Source: Gyrodactylus bullatarudis
Taxonomy: Eukaryota > Platyhelminthes > Monogenea > Gyrodactylidea > Gyrodactylidae
Length of the DNA stretch: 64,000 nucleotides
NCBI GenBank assembly: GCA_012064415.1
Contig: SSNU01000247.1
Span: 1,426,629-1,490,628 of the forward strand
Direction: 5' to 3'
Shown here: positions 26,801 through 41,800 of the stretch, piece by piece
Position numbering within the stretch: position 1 is the first letter of the stretch
Layout of the letters: each line of letters opens with the position of its first letter
Notes under the pieces: model-generated
Seen by the model: the letters and a program-made list of their open reading frames with translations, nothing else
The model's database searches: none
Told to the model about the DNA's origin: nothing
Position numbers and translations under genes: made by a program

Positions 26801-29800
26801 ATTTCTCTAATATGTATTAGGATAATACAAAATTTTATTTTCCCCGAACAATGCTCTATGCCTCAATAAAAAATGGATGTTCCCTTTTGAAAGTCAAAAT
26901 GAAAATTTTTCATGTTCTGATATACAAAAATCATCAAAATTTACTTAATTTCCTAAGAATTTCTTTAAACATGTGAAAAAATACTCAATTTTTCTTGTAG
27001 TAAAATTCATTGAAAAATCTTGGCGTATGTTCAAAAATTGTGATTTTTTAAATCAGAAAAAAACTCGAAAACGTACGGTTTTATAAGAAAAAATGCTTAG
27101 TTTTCGATGATCTTTAAAATGAGATTAAGGCTGGGAATAGTTGAAAAAATAGGCTTACTCTAATATGTATTGATATTTCTATAAAATAAACAATCAATGA
27201 AAATAGTTTGCTGAAGAGTTGACAGTTTTTCAATATCACCTGCATAAAATTCTTCAGGCTCCTATTTTGATCTATTCTTTTGATCTGAAATTTTTCCCTT
27301 TCCCGATTTGACCTTGTTTCTTCTTGGTTGTTTCCTCTTTTATTCGAAACTGAATTGAGATTTTAAAATATATTGAATCTTTTATATTGTATAACCTTCA
27401 ACTCGAGAGTAATGGCACATTAGTTTGTAATTTCAACCCTTCATGTTCCAAAACCTTCTCAACCTTTAATTTGAAATGTACTTTTATCCATGTTATCTCT
27501 CCAGCCTCACGAAAACTCTTGATAATATGAGAAATTATAAATCCTCATTGAGAAACTAGAGGGGGGGGGGTTGGCGTGTGTTAGGAACTGAGCTCATTTC
27601 TTGAGATAGGGATCCAGTTTTAACTATCCGCTACATCTTTTTTTCTTTGGATCCCCTTTTACTACAAGTTTGGCATTATCTTGTCCAGGTTGATAACCAA
27701 TTGGATTATCTCCTTCAGTGGAGCTTTTTCAGTAAACTTATTTCAAGTGTTATTATAAGATCAAATACACTGCTCAATTTCTCACATAGTGTAGTCTCAA
27801 AAACCCTATTTAGACTCAATGTTTAGTTAGATTTCTATAATGTATAAACGGTTCTGTCATATATATGACTACTACGATTGTAGAAATATCATAAATTATT
27901 TTGCTTACATCTCTCTTTGTATTTGAATTTTAGATCAGATAAGAAATATACAATATATAAATTAAAAACCCCTTGGAATGTTAATAATTCTAATTAGAAA
28001 TAATAATTTATCTGGATTGATAATTCTAATAAGGCCTTATTCTTATCTTGCCTCTGAAATGAATGATAATTAAAATTTTCAACTTTAATTACTTAGGATA
28101 TTTTAATGATAATTTGGATTTATTGAAGCTTGCATTGAATGAAAAATGAACTTTAGCCTAATATAATTACGACATTAAATGATGCTATTCTCGATTAATT
28201 GACGGCTCTTACAAAAATCAAACAGTCATAATTAGTTTCTCTTTCTATCGGTAATCCTGAAAAGTAATGTTTTATTTATCTCACACCTTAAACATCATGC
28301 TAATTCAGTCTTGAATCGGTCTCCAAAATATCCTCAGGGAATTCTCAGACCTTGATGAAAAAATAAAACTAAAAGTAGATTTAATTGGAATAATAATAAT
28401 AATTTCAACCTTTTTCTAAAGTCACGTCTCGAACATTTGTATTCCTATTGGCCCAGATCTGAAAAATAATCTATTCATAATTGAATAAAACCTTTACTAA
28501 TACCTTAGTAGTTGAAGACTTTAGGTTCTATCATGGATCAAAAAAGTTTTCCTTAAATAAATATCCCATTGTATTATAACAGTTTGAAATAATCTTTTTT
28601 TTCATCTGTAGGTTCTTGTATCGATTAAGAATAAGATGAAAAAAAAGTATGTACCAATTGATTCCTAGAAATAAGATGAATGTAACGTTTTCAGAAAGTA
28701 TATTATGAAAAATAGCCAAGCTTTTTGTTATCTATTCTAATCCGTGATTCACTGTGGAAAATATTTAAAATATCAATCAAGACCACTTATACTGAATTAG
28801 GAGTATTTTTCAGGAGTTCAAATTTAGGAAATTTCTAGGGCCACAAAAATATGTACGAGATTGATTTTAAAAAATTAGAGTCTATTTTACATCAAATGTA
28901 TAATTATTTTCCATTAAAAACAGTTCAGGTAGAGAATAATAGAATTGATCTTTGAAAATTAAACCTTAACCCTTTCGGTGCCGAGACTACTTCACAATTT
29001 TTATAAAAACAAAAATTTAGCTGTGAAGATACCAAGTTATTTGGCTAAAAATATTACTAATGCAATTTCACATTGTGGGTTTCAATTCAAACTTTAATTG
29101 ATCCAGAAACCTATCAAACTGGCAGAGTTATAAAAGTTCAAAAAAATTGGAAAATAGACATATATGTCCATCGGCACCGAAAGGGTTAAACAGATACGTT
29201 TTTTACAAAAAAGTAGATTGAATTTGCTGAATTAAATTCAATTTTTTCAGTATATTTCACTATTTATTTAATTAAATATAGTACTGTATTTAAATAGCTC
29301 AGATGTATGTAAAAATATGGGCTAAAAATTTTTTATCCTTGAACCAAATTAGTTTTTGAAAGGGAATTTCTACGTTCTAGATTATCTCGTCGAATTTCGA
29401 TTTTTTGATCATTTTCACTACTGGAAAATTTCGGCCTTGTTATTGAACGAAAATAACTTTAGATTTGTTTGAGAAAGACCAAATATTGAACGCAAATCAG
29501 GGACTTTTGACCGGCTAGTGCTCCAATAATCCTATAACATTTTTGCTGCCATTTATGTAGATTTTTGCTAACCGAAGATTCTTGGAATGAGTCTGGGAAA
29601 AAAATATCTCATGATTGAATCTGCATATATAGTTTCAATTAAGCTATGGTAATTTCTATACATTCCTAAAGGCAGAGCATGTGACGTTCTTCATGAATTC
29701 TTATTCTACCTGATTTGTTTCTTCTTGATCCAAATATTTTGTCGTTTTTGTTGTAAAAGTCAGTTTTTTACTTCTTTTTTGAGGGAATACTTGTCATCTT

Positions 29801-32800
29801 CATTTTACTTGTCAAATTTACCCTACCCCCACACACATATTCCAAAGTTTTTAAAAATTCTTTGGAATACTCTTCATGCTGCCCACTTTTACGAGTTGAA
29901 GAAAAGATTTCTGAAAAAAATGGTCATTTTTCAAATTTCGATTTAGCGCCAAAATACCAGAGTTAAAGTTTGAATAAAAATTATAATTTACAATTTACTA
30001 AGAAATAGTAAATGTTAAAGAATAAAAGAGTCATTAATGAAAATAGAAATATGATACAGGCTAAAAAACACCAAAAACTCTTCAATAAATAGCAAAATTG
30101 AAGAGAAAAGGGTGAAAATTCTCATATAGGCCATTGAAATTTGAAAAATATTTTTCATGAGAATAATTTTTTCAGATCGTAAAAGTAGGTTACATGAGTA
30201 GGATTCTTAAAAGTCTTTAACATATTAGAATTTCTGATCAAAAAATTGAGGTTTTCGTACATATCATAGATTCCCAACTCAATATTAATTAGCTTTACAT
30301 CTTCAATTGAAAACTTAGTAGTTTGTTCTCGGGGTAATTTGACTGTCAGTAAATCAACTTGGCTAAGTAAATGTTTAGAATATTCTATTGTTAATGGGAA
30401 GTTATAATAACGTTTTATTTATACATATTTTTTGAAAGTAAGTTTTGAAAGTCCCTGGCTTTCAATAATCACGGCAAACTAGATGGTTTAGTAATTTCTT
30501 TTCATAATCCTTTTTCCAATCAAGTAAAAAATGTGTAATACAAAAGAAAATTCCCAGTTTCATGTTAAAATTCAAGAAGCCATAAATTTCATTGAATAAC
30601 TTGGAAAGAATAAAACTTTAAAGAAAATACAATTGATACTTGATTTATATACCTTTTCAACTAGCCTATTCGCAATAGGGAATGCTAGCTTTGTTTACCT
30701 GGAAGAATAAATAGGAGTTATATTATTAAAAGAATCTGAGATCATGTAGCAATGATTAGGGCTTGAGGATATCCAAAGATGTAGATGACATTTTGCTTAC
30801 AAGGGTTTAAAATCTACTGGGTTATCTACTTCATACGTCGTACCATTAAACATCTTTCATAATAATTACACAATTAACGACGTGTTGAAATTATTAACAT
30901 GGTTCTTCTATATGCGCAATCTTAAGAAAGAACACTCGTCCACTCATGCACACACACACCTACAGTGATATCAATTGTCTAGGTTATCATTCCCTATGGT
31001 TTATCTGTGTATTGTTGAGTGAATGTGAATAAATTGGTAAAGATTTCCTTCATCATGTTCTTTTCCAATGGTTGAATGTGTCTTGTCAACTGATCTCACA
31101 TGATCGAATTTCTTATCATCATGAACACTGAAAGAATATGGTATATTAACTTTTGAAATATTAAGATTTTTGTTTCCTACATTCAGGGTTGGTTTCCGCT
31201 TTAGAAACCATTATTTAATTAACTAAATTTTTGAATATTTAAAATTTACATCTTCTTGTCTAATTCTGATCATGAAAGGGAGTTGAATTTCGATTTCTTG
31301 TTCATGAAATTTTGGGAATTTGGTTCCGATTCGAAAATTAAAAAATCATCTGTTCCCAACTTAATATCCACAAGTTTCAAATCCAAAAGTAGATTTTTTT
31401 CCCCATGATGTTCCATTGACTGACTTTCTTATAAACAATTTTCAGCCTCACTAGATAACTTTCTTAACTCGCAGAAAGGCTCAATTATTAAATGTCGATT
31501 ATGAATCAGATTTAAAGATAAGAATGTTTCTAAAATAAGAAATATAATAAATGTCGGTGTGGCCCACTCTTTAGATTGGCTATTAATTATTGCATTTAGA
31601 GATCAAATATCAGCCTACTTAGATTTTGAAATTTGCTTTCAAGAGAAATTCCGCCTCTTAGACAAAAGAATTTCAAGCAATGATTTCAGCATGAATGAAA
31701 TTCTCAGAAGATAAGATACTAGCTGATTAAATGGACAAAAACAGATCCTCCTCACCTATAGAGAAATTCAATACGAAAGTTTCTATTAATAAATAAAGGT
31801 GATTGGTTTCTTTCTCGATCTGAGTTTTTCATGCTGTGAACCAATTAATATAAGATTCAGTGAAAAATTAAGCTTAATAACTCCGAGACCTGAAAATTTT
31901 TTATCTATTCATTTTATTCAAAAATTGTTACCAATTTCTCACCTATACTCGCAGTTTTGAAATCTTTTCGAAACACGATTTTAAAATAAGTTAGATGTGT
32001 GTACCGATTTTTCTTTGATCTGTTCAATTATTCCCCAATCGAATTTGAAATTAACTAAGAAAATTAATGATGCACAGTCAAATCTAATGATTGACCTCGA
32101 AAATCTGTCGAAAAATTCATGTTTTTTTGTCTAATTCTAGTTATGAGAAACCTGTTCAAAAAATGGTATAAACATGGCATATTTCTCTTTTCAAATATTT
32201 TTATTGCATTTGTTTATACCACCAAATTTCGATTCGATAAACAAAATTTTCAAATTTAAAACGATTTTTTAAATTAAATCCTTTTAAAATAGTTTTTTTT
32301 CATTAGTTAAAAATGAAATCTCTTATTTTTCGAGATAGGTCAGATGCATAAAAAGGTATTTTGAAGCGAAATTCGGTAAGATAACATAAGAATAAGGCTA
32401 AGAAACCATGATTTTTTGTAGATTCCCAACTTTAGCTTGCTTTTTGAATGAGAGTGAGACCCATCTCGAAATAGACTCCTTGATTTGCTTTTGGTTTTTG
32501 TTTCCCATCAAGGTATATATGTGGGTAAAATTCCTCTTGTAGACTATATAAATACAATTGCACAGGAGAATTAAATTAGTTTTTTTTTAATTTATTACAT
32601 ATCAGTATAGGGGATAATTTATGTTCCTGCATCTTAAGTTTACTTATTGCTTTTGTTCCTCATATTATTCCTCTTTCGTATCTTTCTTGCCTCGTTTTCT
32701 TCCTCTTTGTGTGTCTGTGTGTTTGTGTGTTTATTCATCTCTCTGACAAATCAATCATTAAAATAATTATTCAAAAGTTCTTCTCTCACTCTTGTTTATC

Positions 32801-35800
32801 TTCTAGGGTATTCTTCTGTTTGTTCTCCATGTCATTATCAACATCAACAATCATCATAGTTCTTGTGTCATGGTTTAATTTATCAAAATTACCATGGGAT
32901 TCATTATTATTTACTATGTAAAGCTAGTAAACATAAAGTTGAGAATTCACTATTTCTAGAGAAAATTTCCTAAAAAATTCATTCTGGCCAAAATTTTTGT
33001 TGATTTCGAAAATTTTAAAGCAATTCAATTTCGTATCGTTATAAGTCATTGAATGCAAATTTGGCCAAAGGGTGTTCATTCAGAATTAGTACGTTTTTAA
33101 ATTGAAACATCAAATCTAGTATGTCTTTTTGCATAAGTCGTCGATATAAAAGTAATTTCACATTTAGTATTTCCTTGAGTTTTTTTTTCAAATTAAGTAT
33201 GTTTTTGCTCAAGTTTAGTATTTATTACTAGATTTTATTCATGATAACCTGTTTTGTTTTCATATTCGGGGTTTTACTTTCCGTGAATTTCTTCATGTGA
33301 TTTCGAGTCCTTTATTTAATTCCCAAACGATAATGAGATTATGTATTAGAACGGATATTGCATAATTTATTTTCTTGTCTAATTCTGATACTGAAAACCA
33401 CTCATTTTCAAATCGAAAAAAAATTTCAGTTCATAATTCGAAAAAATGGGATTTTGGCGCCAAATTGAAATTTGAAAAATGACCATATTTTTCATAAAAA
33501 GAATTTTTTTCTTCAAATTTTGAAAGTGAAATTTCTAACCTCATACTAGAACCAATTTAGTTTTGAATTCAAATTTGAATATAGTGCAAATCTATAAAAC
33601 ATATATTGGAATAATTTTCTTTCTTTCTGCCGATTGGGATATTTATCTGTTTGTTTTCTGTCAACTTTTAATCTTATTCCAATAATTAACTATATAGTAG
33701 TTATTCCAAGATTCTTTCCTCTTTGATGATGGGATAATATGGTAAAACTAAAATTTCTTATGACTTTAGAATTGCCTTTATCTGGGAAACTTGCTAATTT
33801 CTTTCATCCATCAGAAATAACAATAAAGATTATCAATCAAACCCATACAGACATATAATACAACAATGTAAAATGGTTAGATTACAATTTCCCATATATT
33901 TACCTTATCAATCACTCAACATACATATCTTTCTTAACAATTTAATCATGGAAGCAGTTCTATTTCCCTCTCCACTCCCAGGATATATAAGCCGTGACTT
34001 ATTTCTCTGGATATTCCTGATGGATGTTCTAGTTTTTTGGATATGTCAAATTTTTAAGTTTAATTTTCATACAATTTCTCTTTTTAATAGTGTTCCCTTT
34101 CAGCCAGACCATACAACTGACCAGATCAATTCTTCATAGTCCTCTCTTTTTAGAATATACTCCCAAACTAACCAAATGAAAAGTATCAAGTTTTCAAACT
34201 ATGAAAAACATTGTCAATTGCGTATGGGTAAAATTATTCACATCATTTTAACCCTTTCGATACCATTAGCTAGACGAAGAAAGTTTCAGACTTAATTCTG
34301 TCACAGAATTACTTAAAATGTGATGATAAAAAACATTTACAAAGTTTTATGAAAATGTTTTCTTACACATAATTTCATCAGGATCTGATTTATATTGAAA
34401 TTCTTATCTACTGGTGATTAATTCAGAGTGAAACTTTGCCAATGAAGAAATTTATTTGAAAGTTAATTGTTTCGAAGACTCAATTAATGTCAAAAAGGAT
34501 ATCTCTTAAATTTCATTCGATCTTATTACAAATTAATCTAGATATTGAAGATCTAAGGTGAAAATGGGGTTGAAAATTGCCCCTTTTTCACGAGACTCTT
34601 GGTGGAACTGCTCATTGATTTCATGCATAAAAAATATACCTTGTTTTAGATTAACTATTTAGCTTCTACGGAAATCAATCTTAATATCTCTGAACATTGA
34701 TAAGTTTAATAATTTTGATCAAAAAGAATTATGAATTAAGGAATTCTACTTCCTTCGGAAAAAGTTCAAATATCTATGGCATTCTTATGCCTGGCTAGTA
34801 AAAATATAGCATGATAGCAAACTTAGATAGTTTGTGATATACTACCAAAAAATAATCATGAAAATATGTTTCAAAATCATTGGAAAAAGTCAGTTTGAAC
34901 ATAGAGGTCATATATGACCTTTGGTATCGAAAGGGTTAAATATTTTAGATAGGTTGAATTTTAAAAGCGTAAACACATGTAACCAAGAGGGAATAGTACT
35001 TGTTTTAAATTTTATATTCTTGTGTCCTCTTCAGATGAATTTAGTGAAAAAAGGTTTTCAATTTAATAAATTTTCAAATCGAATTTTCGTATTTCTTGTA
35101 AAATCATTGATCAATTCAACCAATATTTTCAAATGGTTCTCGTGAATTTAACAATCTTCTTTTTCTTTCATAAAATATCTGTTTTAATTTTCAAATGAAT
35201 TTCGTAAACTTGCAAATGATTTTCATAAAATCAAAAAAGGATTTCTAAACTTACTAGACAATATTAAACAGAAGAAACATGCGGCTTCAGTTTCGAATTT
35301 TTCCATTTCATACAAAATTCCTGGTGATGATAGCATTGATAACCTATACAAAACCAATCTGAGTTCAAAAAAACTAATCATATAACCTTCAACTATCCTG
35401 GCCTATATGAACTTTTGTACTTTTCTCTTCACTGTGGCTATTTATTGTAGAGTTTTGGTGTTTTTTTAGCTTGCATATTATCCTAATCTTATTTGACTTT
35501 TACTATTTCTAAATTATTCATTTGAATGAATTTTTAAATTTTATCGTTTTTAATTTCAAAAATCACCCAAGAAATTTTTTTTTCCAAAAGTCACTCCAAA
35601 AATTTCGAAAAAATCACCTTAAAAGGAAAGATCACGCCTAATGAAAATTTTAAAACTTAATCAAGTAGCTTACTCGAAGATTATCATGCTCTGTGACGTC
35701 GAAAATCTGTAGGAGTCGAAACTTGAAGGTTACAGAATAAATAAAAAATGTAGAAGACCATGTAAAAGACGTTTAAAATCAAGAGCTAAAATAAAGTGTA

Positions 35801-38800
35801 ATGAAATTATTTCTTGTTATTTATAAAAATTATCTTCTTTTGGGGTTATTTTTTGAATTAATTAAATTTAGAATATATATCTTGTTTCATATATTGTATT
35901 TGTATCGTAAATTGGCAAAATATTTCATCTGAAGTTCATCCGAAGGGGTGTATTTAGTTGATCAATACTACTTTTAAGATCAGGATTCTTCCAAAAGTAC
36001 CATCTTGATTTTCTTTAAGGAATACATAATAATATCCAACAACGATAATATATGTATTATTGATACTATGTGTCATTGTAATATATATAATATTGAATAA
36101 TAATAATAATTCAGTTATTATAGTAATAATAATAGGGAGAAATCAAATAAAGTTATACAAGTTTTATTTATTCATTTATCGTATGCTCATACCATCCCTC
36201 ACTCCCTCATAAGAACTGGATACAATAAATTTGAGAGTTTTATCACGATGAAATAAATCTTTTTATCCATCATCTATGTTTTTATATGCTATATTCTGTG
36301 TACATTATGAAACACTCTTTATGAATGGACAAGGAAAGATTTCGATAAATGCACTACCACTTCTGTCATCACTATTCTTTAAAGCATAAAAATAAAATTC
36401 AAATATTTAAAACACCTACCCTATATCTCTTCATATAGACGAGTAACTATTTTCTGTTACCCTTACAATAAACAGTCTTGAATTGATCATTAGGGGGTGG
36501 TTTTTCACAACATACCACCAAAATACATAGATGAATGAATACACGCTCAAGTATAATTAATAATTATACAAAATTATCTAGTTAATTGAGTTGAGATATT
36601 TATTCTTGAAAAAATTGTGATTTTTATTTTCGAATCTAGGTAACGAAGCCTACTTTCAATAATATGAAGAGAAAGATTTTGGAAATCAATCTTTAAAAAT
36701 ATTATGTCATCTTTCAAATCTCCAGTCAACGTCGAATTCCCATTTTTTGAAGTTTAAAATTTTTGTTGGTTTCTAAACTCATAAGGAAGGTTAGAGAACA
36801 ACAAGCATATATTTTAGTGATAAACATTATATTTCGCCGGGTCTCTTCAGACTCTACCCCGATTAACATTTAAATATTATTACAATGCAATATTTTTAGC
36901 CCTTCCATTGGTTGATTTTGATGCTTGGACTTCTTCAGGTAAGGGGAGGGGGATGGGAACTAAATTGAAATCATTACTGTGCTCAATCTGATAATTGTCT
37001 CTGTCTTTTGATAAAAGGAATGATTTTTAACTGACCACTCAGTCTTTTTGTTTTCCTCTCGTTGTTGGACGGCCTTTTCCTCTTTTGTCACTAATTAAAG
37101 GTTGGCTTATAATTTGATTATCGACTACTGTCGACTTCTCGTTTGTTTCACATTTTTCCATTTCTGTAATTGTTGCTGGGGCAGTGTATTGAACTAGAAT
37201 TTTTTGATTATCGACTGTTGTCAACTTCTCATTAATTTCATTTTGATTTAAAATTTTTGTTAATTTAAAATTTTGATCTTTAGAATCAGAAATGAGATTG
37301 TACAGAATTCAATGAACTCTTTTTTTTAAGGGCTCCATGATCCCCAAAAATCTTGATCGAATTTGATTTTTTGATGAAAAAATAAATTCCTATCTTCCTA
37401 TTAACTAAGTGTAGCTTTTTAAAAGAAATTCCCACGTCCTAGAAGCAACTCAGTTAAAATATGCGGATTTATGGCCCTAGTTATCAAATATTGAAATTAA
37501 TTAATCGATTCAAGGATAATTATTTCCCGAGATTCCTCTTACATAATCTAATTTTAATTCATTTTTGTGATCGTCTTATTTGAGTAATTTTTCTTCAATA
37601 GTATCTTTATCAACTTTTTAAAAAAAACAAACCAAAATAAAGCTAGTTATTTGGGTATTTGTGACTTCATCTCAAGTTTCTCTAATCATGTTCTTTCATT
37701 CTGAGCAGATATTAGGAGTGTCCACAGAAACCGGGAAACATATCCTATCATTTGTCCAGATACGCGGATCCATACCAGTCTATTGGAGTCAAATTTCCTC
37801 TTTCAAGTACAAACCCCCAATTCAAATAGAAAAATGTGAGTCTGGTGTTCAATCGCAACCTAACCAGCGGCTTGATTTCTTGAATTTAAATAACTTTGAT
37901 TGAATGAATCTAATACAACGTCTTGATAGGATTAATAGCAAGAGTAGATGAAAAAATTTTGCGATGATTCCAAGTTCATCTGATAGAGAATCGTTTACAG
38001 GTTTAATTTCATAAATAATTCGAGATAATTTCATCCAAAAATCTCATAAAAATGTTTGTATAAGCACTTAGGATGAATCAAAATTGGGGATGTTCCCCTT
38101 TTTAAAGGCCCTAGGTCGAGGGGCCACTGTACTCTCTTATATATGTTACAGTGAAAATGGGAAATCAGTGAAAACTCATTGAAAATGGGAAATGAATTAA
38201 ATTTTTCCGATTTTCACTGGTTTTTCCCTGAAATCATATATCAAGTGTATTATCTATTCCAGATATATGCGTGAATGGTTTATTCATGTCATAGACTGTA
38301 TTACATGTACAAGGGGGATTTCATTCCACAGTATTTATCTCTTTAGTTGGTACTGAAGTTCTGAGTAATTTAGTTAGTTAAAATTTAATTTCAGATAATC
38401 TCTAGTTTCATAAACAAAGTTATATTGATTTCATAATATTTACTAAGGTAATTTTTTTTAAGTTAGTCAATGGTTGTCTTTACGAGATAAAATTAAAGTT
38501 TGGAAAGAATTTTAAATGTTCGAAAATACAACTCTTGATACACTGGCTCCCTCAGTCATATTTATAAAAACTAATTTATTTAAAACTACTCTCTCTTTAG
38601 CCCCATGTAGATAAGAATACCTAATAAAAGAGTCCTTGGACCAACCAAAGATAATAATAAAATATAATAAAATCCCCCCTTTTACGTGTAATACACAGTC
38701 TATGACATGAATAAACCATTCACGCATATATTTGGAATAGATAATACACTAGATGTATGATTTCAGGGAAAAACCAGTGAAAATCGGAAAAATTTAATTC

Positions 38801-41800
38801 ATTTCCCACTTTCACTAGTGATTTCTGTTTACTCACTGATTTCCCATTTTCACTGTAACTTATACACCTAAATAATATGAAGATGGGAATTTATGATTTT
38901 TACAAATTTATAAATTTTTTCATCAAGAAATCGAATTTGATTAAGATTTTTTGGAATCTAGATCGTAGGTTCTACTTCCTGGATCTGAAGAAAAAAATTT
39001 TAGAAAAATCAAATTTTAAGAAAGTTATGGCATATTTAAAATCTAGCGATGGCACAGAATTCCCATTTTTTGAACTTTGAGTTGAAAATTTTTGTTGATT
39101 TCAAAGTGAGAGAGTGATCAAAAGTTGATTTTTAGGATCACAATTAGTCAAAGAAATCAAATATGCTGATTCAGATTTTGAGAATCCGCCTATCTTCGTG
39201 TGAGAATCGAATTTTGATTTTTTAAACATTTGAAAATCGATGAAATTTTGATGATTCACGATCCCCGGAAATTGACGAGTCCATTGAAATTTTTATGGTC
39301 CTAATCGGTTTCTTTGTCTATTCGTGATCCTAAAAATCAACTTTTGATCACTCTCTCACTTTTAAATCAACAAAAATTATCAACTCAAAGTTCAAAAAAT
39401 GGGACTAATTTTTTTTTCTCCGTACCGTGAAAGAGGGCCTCATGATCTAGATTCCAAAAAATCTTGATCAAATTCGATTTCTCGATGAAAAAATAAGAAT
39501 TTTGTAAAATTCCCATCTTCATATTAATTAGCTTTATTACATAATCTTAGAGAATAAATATGGAGTTGTAGTTAATTTTATTTATGAATTACTACGACTG
39601 TTTTGTCTGATTTTTAGGTGTTAAAAATAGAGATTTATCAATGAAAATATTTTACAAAAGCATAATTTTCGAAAAAGTTTTTACGCTTCTGATACTTCAG
39701 GGACTACTGTACCTAAGATTTCTTTCCTACAAGTTGCTTGAATAGGTTTAAAATTGAGTTCAAGTTGTTGGTTTTCGAAATAAATAGGTAAGTTTACAAC
39801 TCTGACTTTGAATACCCTAGAAACTAGAATAATCAAGAGAGTCCTTCTACTCTTTTTTAAGAATTTATTCCTGAACAAGATCATGTCATTTCTATCTCAT
39901 CTATGTTACTGCAAGTCGGGTTTTCAGTTTTTACAGAATAACTCGAAAACTCTATTGTAGAATTTTTTAAGAAGCACATGTCTAGAATTAGCGAAAGTGC
40001 CAAAACGTCCTAAGTCCAGGGCATTTATTTCCGGCATTCTCATCAGTGTTTTGATATTTTTATTTTTACATAATAGTTTAGTGTACTGTTATTTGGGACT
40101 CTGATTAATTGTACAAATCAGAAATTCTTCTATTACAATTTCCTCGAAATTATATCATTCATTATCTTTGTACCACAAGTATCCTATTGGCTCATCATAC
40201 GTGTCAAAGAAGGGGTCATAAATGTGAAGATTCTATTATCTCTTTGCTAGGAAAACTAGAATACTTAATTAGAATCCTTCTTTTCAGAGAATTATCACGT
40301 ACCTCTTTCTAACTCTCATGTTTTTAAATATCAATGTTATATTTGAGAGAATTAAAGAGATTTTTTCGATTTTAATTAAAATTAAATCTCTCTTTTCATC
40401 TATCGATAGCATCTTTTTGTTTTAAAATGATTTAAACTTTTTATTTTAATCTAAGTCCTCTTATTTACTTGGCACTCTTCTCAAAAGTATCATCACTTTC
40501 GATTACAATAACTTGTACATTTACCAGATAAAAGACAATGAAATCGCTCAAATAAAATAATTGGAAATAATTGGAAATGTAGCTAGAAGCCTGTTAATTA
40601 GTTTCATTATGCAAAATTGTTATACAGGATCCGTAGTATATATATATATTCGCATGAAATGATGGTTGACATTTAAAAATTAAAAATGAAAGCATCACTC
40701 TTTTCCTTTTGTCTATCAAGTCTATCTAAGGAATGTATGAGGAAACCTTCAAGTTTCCTTTCACGTTGGAAATATTAATTTAATTTTAATTCTACTTCTT
40801 ACTATGCAACCGGTAGGATGTGCACCAACCAGTGTTCCCCTCCCCCCTCTTCAATCTATAATGAGCCTCTCTATGCTTTATTTATTAAAGCAAGACGGTT
40901 CCTTATCCTCTAATTAATCCTTCCCCTTTTCGACAAGCATTTCTGAATAAAAGTGTAGTAGATTAACCCTCGCGCTATTTTAAAAAAATCACATACTCCA
41001 CCTGCATGGGGTACATATGGACCTCATTCATTTCTCACTAAAATAAGTGGACAACTTGAGGAAAATTCCTGTTAAAAAGTATTAAAATGGTAGTAGAATA
41101 TTATTATCTATATCTACGAGTTCAATCCACATTTTTTGAGGTAGAGAGATATCAGTTAATGTTGAAAAAGGATATCAGATAAAGTTTATTCGATCTGATT
41201 AGAAAACAGCTTATATATCGAAGATTTGAATTTCACCCCATTTTTGATGGATCTACCAAGTTAAATAATTTCGATCAAAAAAGATCATAAATTTAGGAGT
41301 TCTACTCCTTACTGAAAAAGCTTTGTAAAAACAAGGACAAAATTTTTTTCTCAAATCTAAACTTATGTATGAGAGAATCTTTATCAAATTAAGGAATAAT
41401 ATTTGGTTTGCGCTTGTTATTTGTTCTTCCTCAAATAAAAGTAAACTCAACTGGGTTCTCTGCAGACCCCATTTCTACAGGGGGAGGGTGGAGTCTCAAT
41501 CGATGTATCAGTAGCCAGTGCGAGTAGGGTTTAATCTATGTAAACTTGATCCTGTTCTGCCGTTGGTGGCTGGTTTTTGGAAAATATAAGCAAAACTTTC
41601 AATCTGATCAATTTTACTTTCATTGTCAGAATGTCCTATGTTTATTTCCATCATCTTTCTTTTACCAAATTCCCATCGAAATAGTTGAAATTAAATAAGT
41701 TATTTCTGTCAATCAGAAAAATCTCAATAAACTTGGAATAGATTATGCAAATTTCAATCCTTTATTTCGATTGAGAATTTAATTTTCCCATCATTATATC

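Larger units (their letters stand above)
20646..37708 (+). other. INPP5F intron 8 (17.1 kb, transposon-rich)
   Basis: Holds a mariner-like fragment (22450-22749), TTAA MITEs (28980-29185, 34252-34935, half-element at 22882), copies of several MITE families (about 25870-26146, 26819-27167), Penelope 3' remnants (30000-30135 and 35400-35545) and an unrecognised small ORF (37039-37299). Much of the rest, for example 23500-25800, 31000-33800 and 35600-37000, is AT-rich with nothing I can name. Confidence 0.6.
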
